DNA of 64,000 nucleotides from Dyadobacter sp. Leaf189 (GTDB lineage: Bacteria; Bacteroidota; Bacteroidia; Cytophagales; Spirosomataceae), in NCBI RefSeq assembly GCF_001424405.1, contig NZ_LMPS01000008.1:330-64329 (forward strand), given 5' to 3'. A model generated the notes under the pieces. That model made no database searches and had not been told where the DNA came from. It saw only the letters and a program-made list of their open reading frames with translations. Shown one piece after another: positions 61,644-64,000 of this stretch (positions are counted from its first letter, which is position 1; each line of letters opens with the position of its first letter). The position numbers and the translations under genes were made by a program.

Positions 61644-61768
61644 AACGGCCTCGGATGATTCAAACTCTCAAAAAACATTTAAAAATACCTGATGTTTCCT
61701 GAATAAGGAAGAGAAGTTTTGAAAAGATACAAGAAGTAAAATAAGGTTACAGAGGAGAAAAGCACAAC

Positions 61769-62062
61769 TTACCCCGGCCGCTTTTGAGGGTCCAACCTAT
61801 TGTCGAAAATCGATAATAACAGTATACTCTCAGGCTCAATCACGAAGAAAATAGAAGTTTGTGGAGATGCTACGCAGCGCCTGATCTGCGTTTTGGGCTC
61901 AACAACCGGGAATTGAAGTGGACTTTGTCGAACTCTCTCAATCTGATGGTCAATCTCAGATAGAACTCTTAAAGCAATTCCTTCGCTCCAAGTTTCAAAG
62001 AGATATTCAGTTAAAACCTCATAGTCAACAATGGCACGATTGGTCCAGTGTATTGCTGTCAC
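61769..62062 (-). CDS. RelE/ParE-family toxin
   Basis: A 97-residue protein with GTG start, reading MTAIHWTNRAIVDYEVLTEY and ending IFFVIEPESILLLSIFDNRL. The strands and R-containing motif IRRCVASPQTSIFFVIEPES are those of the RelE/ParE toxins, which are ribosome-dependent mRNA nucleases (RelE) or gyrase poisons (ParE); I cannot choose between the two. The gene overlaps the antitoxin by 4 bases (GTGA), typical of such modules. The module lies between two paralogous genes. Confidence 0.8.
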   Translation of the reverse strand: MTAIHWTNRAIVDYEVLTEYLFETWSEGIALRVLSEIDHQIERVRQSPLQFPVVEPKTQIRRCVASPQTSIFFVIEPESILLLSIFDNRLDPQKRPG

Positions 62063-62313
62063 TGCCCTCCGGCCTTTTGTTGCATTTCGGATATTTTCCG
62101 GTCGATACGCTGACGAGCCTGAAAGTTATCAAACACCTTTCCCTCATTTCTGTCTTTCAGCCCCTCAGCTATCCCGAAAAGCGCTGCTTCAGGGATAATA
62201 GCTGATTCTTCCGGTTCAAATTCAAAATAGAATTTGTAGCCAAGCTCAGTCAACAACTTTTCCAGTTGAGGAATATCCTTATCGTCTTCAATTTCAACTC
62301 TTACCGTGTTCAT
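62059..62313 (-). CDS. Antitoxin of the RelE/ParE module
   Basis: An 84-residue acidic protein (MNTVRVEIEDDKDIPQLEKL) with a predicted short DNA-binding or dimerisation N terminus and a helical, charged toxin-binding C terminus (GLKDRNEGKVFDNFQARQRI). No recognised ribbon-helix-helix signature, so the family is not assigned. It is the first gene of the two-gene toxin unit and overlaps it in GTGA. Autorepression is usual for the family but no operator was identified. Confidence 0.7.
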   Translation of the reverse strand: MNTVRVEIEDDKDIPQLEKLLTELGYKFYFEFEPEESAIIPEAALFGIAEGLKDRNEGKVFDNFQARQRIDRKISEMQQKAGGQ

Positions 62314-62402
62314 AATCTGAATTTACTAAACTTTTTCAAGTTCATGCGCTTACCAGGTAAGTTTCAACTCAGCAATATATCGTGTCACCCTAACCCAACC
62401 CC

Positions 62403-64000
62403 TTACTTCTTCTTCAAACCACTCAGATAATCTACCAGACTGACCAGCTCGTCGGTTGTCATGGCGTCCTGCAAGCCGGCGGGCATCATGGAATCTTTGA
62501 GCTGCTTCATGGATTTCACTTGCGACATTTTGTATTCCTGCGTCGATCCGCCCGGGAATTTGAGGATCAGGTCTGTTTCTGTTTTGCTGGCTACGATACC
62601 CGACACAACAGAACCATCTTTGAAAGTTACTTCGAAGCCTTCATAGCCAAATCCAATCCCTGCGCTCGGCTCGAAAATAGCCGAGTATTGCGCTTCTTTC
62701 GGCAGTTTGCTCCCGATTTCCGACAACTTTGGACCGAAGTCCATTCCCTCCCCATTCACCTGGTGGCATACCGAGCAGTAGTTTGTAAAAATCTGCTTAC
62801 CCTTTGCTGCATCGCCTTTCATTCCGATCAACTCCTTGGTTTCCGGGTGCTTGCGTGCGGCAATTGTAACTCCGTCCATGTATTTGGCTGCCTCCATTTT
62901 CACCGATTTCCGCCACGCGCCGCTCAATCCTTTCACTGCCGCAACTTTCACCTCCCCGGTGAGCTTACCGTCTTTAAGAAGTTCCAGTATCTGATCCTCC
63001 CCGCTCATCGTACCGCCCAGTGACTTGGCAGCTACAATGCGCTGCGACAGCGGATACTTGTCATCCGTCGCGACCTTCTTCAAAATTTCCAGCGTCTCTT
63101 TTCCGCCTGCCGATTTGAGCGCGGCAAGTATCTGCTCGCTTTTTGCATTATCGCCTCCCTTAATCGTATTCCAAACAAGGTCCGAGCCGCCCTGCTTCAT
63201 CAGTTGGGAAGCCGCAGCAGCACCATTCCTTGTCGCAGACTGGCTCACCGCCATATCCAGTAAGCGCTGGTTTTCAGAAACTAATTCATATTTTGTTACC
63301 AGTTCAAGATAGGCCGGAGTACCGTACGAAGTATCCAGCATTTTCTTCAAAGCCGCCATTGCTTCTGTATTTTGTTTTACAAAAGCAGGGTCGAGGTGCC
63401 GCAATGCGAGTTCATTTACTTTTTCCTGTTCCGGCGCCGAACCTTTCATGATTTTTAGCAAGGCGAGTGATTTTTCATTAGGCGCTTCATTGAAATCGAA
63501 TGCGCGGAAATAACGCAGCCGGCTTTTCAGGTCCACATTCGGATCACCAGCGAGGGATGCGAGCAGCGGCAGAGATTCTTTCCCGCGCGACCGCCAGACA
63601 ATGTCCTTGCCCGCCTGGGTTGCTATCGGATTTGTACCTGCTTTTGCTTTCCAGGCTTTGATAAAGCTATCCCATTGTCCATCTGCACCAATACCCAGTG
63701 CTTCCAGGTACCACCGGTCTTTTCCATCGTACTGCCTGGCCAGTTCTGCCCACAGTTCAGCGGATTGCGGCGAATTGTTATGATGCAGGATCAATGCACA
63801 TTCTCTTCGAACCTGCGCGTCTTTGTCTTTGGCCAAAATCCTGATATATCCTGTTACATCTGCTCCTTTTACCTCACTTGCAGCCCGTAAGCCTGCAATG
63901 CGCATATCCGGGTTCAGATCTTTAATGGCCAGATCGATATTCTTTTTGCTTGTAGCAGGCCATTTGCTCAAAACCCATAAAGCACGGGCGCGCATCCTGT
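62403..64000 (-). CDS. PVC-type heme-binding protein, C-terminal part (runs off the right edge)
   Basis: The visible part codes for about 532 residues; the gene has no start in the window. It has HEAT-like repeats that align with those of 58935-61643 (RARALWVLSKWP vs RARALWVLNRIE; RYFRAFDFNEAPNEKSLALL vs RYFRAFDFFRAGYEKSQALL), then a single c-type heme site, CSVCHQ, with a following region of the PVC cytochrome domain (NGEGMDFGPKLSEIGSKLPK) and a C-terminal LVSLVDYLSGLKKK. PVC cytochrome proteins are periplasmic sugar or alcohol dehydrogenases that pass electrons to the heme. It is the complete partner of the domain-deleted neighbour. Confidence 0.88.
   Translation of the reverse strand, partial: RMRARALWVLSKWPATSKKNIDLAIKDLNPDMRIAGLRAASEVKGADVTGYIRILAKDKDAQVRRECALILHHNNSPQSAELWAELARQYDGKDRWYLEALGIGADGQWDSFIKAWKAKAGTNPIATQAGKDIVWRSRGKESLPLLASLAGDPNVDLKSRLRYFRAFDFNEAPNEKSLALLKIMKGSAPEQEKVNELALRHLDPAFVKQNTEAMAALKKMLDTSYGTPAYLELVTKYELVSENQRLLDMAVSQSATRNGAAAASQLMKQGGSDLVWNTIKGGDNAKSEQILAALKSAGGKETLEILKKVATDDKYPLSQRIVAAKSLGGTMSGEDQILELLKDGKLTGEVKVAAVKGLSGAWRKSVKMEAAKYMDGVTIAARKHPETKELIGMKGDAAKGKQIFTNYCSVCHQVNGEGMDFGPKLSEIGSKLPKEAQYSAIFEPSAGIGFGYEGFEVTFKDGSVVSGIVASKTETDLILKFPGGSTQEYKMSQVKSMKQLKDSMMPAGLQDAMTTDELVSLVDYLSGLKKK

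Overview
The window looks like a chromosome segment of a Bacteroidota bacterium, most likely Cytophagales and close to Dyadobacter/Spirosomaceae. That placement rests on protein families rather than on an rRNA or a search: several TonB-dependent receptors with carboxypeptidase-type N-terminal domains, a DUF4249/receptor pair, a gliding-motility-type CHU_C domain, PVC-type (planctomycete-like) cytochrome proteins, GxSRxGK glucuronoyl-esterase-like and Tat-exported sugar-isomerase-like enzymes, and a TTG-N20-TAnnTTTG promoter. No rRNA, tRNA, insertion sequence, phage or CRISPR array was recognised.

Region 1 (1-16,500) reads as a stress and carbon-overflow island. A two-domain glycosyltransferase and a second GT4 enzyme face a GH130 glycoside phosphorylase. 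Then comes a graveyard of signalling genes (a PAS-kinase stub, one intact response regulator and two broken ones). It is followed by a P-type ATPase, an internally deleted alcohol dehydrogenase, phosphoketolase, an HdeD-like membrane protein and an L,D-transpeptidase. Region 2 (16,500-19,520) is a minus-strand set: small protein, SDR, CE15-like esterase and a PNPOx-fold protein.

Region 3 (19,660-33,420) is the most interesting part. A repeat-bearing lipoprotein, an ECF sigma factor and a membrane/beta-barrel protein precede a 2019-residue SpvB/FG-GAP/RHS protein. Behind it lie about 4.5 kb of AT-rich displaced C-terminal tips and immunity-like genes, some intact and some decayed: a tip/immunity reservoir for a polymorphic toxin. 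A 238-bp stretch of the RHS gene recurs about 1.6 kb downstream in front of a different tip (about 97% identical by hand count).

Region 4 (33,500-47,000) holds outer-membrane uptake operons on the minus strand: FecA-like receptor with DUF3179 protein; two AhpD-like proteins with a receptor and an MFS transporter; DUF4249 lipoprotein with a receptor and a further lipoprotein. Region 5 (47,200-57,700) is mixed metabolism: cupin, SDR, a glutathionylspermidine-synthase-like/UPF0323 pair, PLP enzyme, M23 peptidase, aldo/keto reductase, DoxX, another receptor, and a small CBM48-like protein with a good promoter. Region 6 (57,700-64,000) has a 34-bp-arm inverted repeat, a TIM-barrel isomerase, and two paralogous PVC-type proteins. 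The first of these has lost its cytochrome domain; a RelE/ParE-type toxin-antitoxin pair sits between them. The second runs off the right edge.
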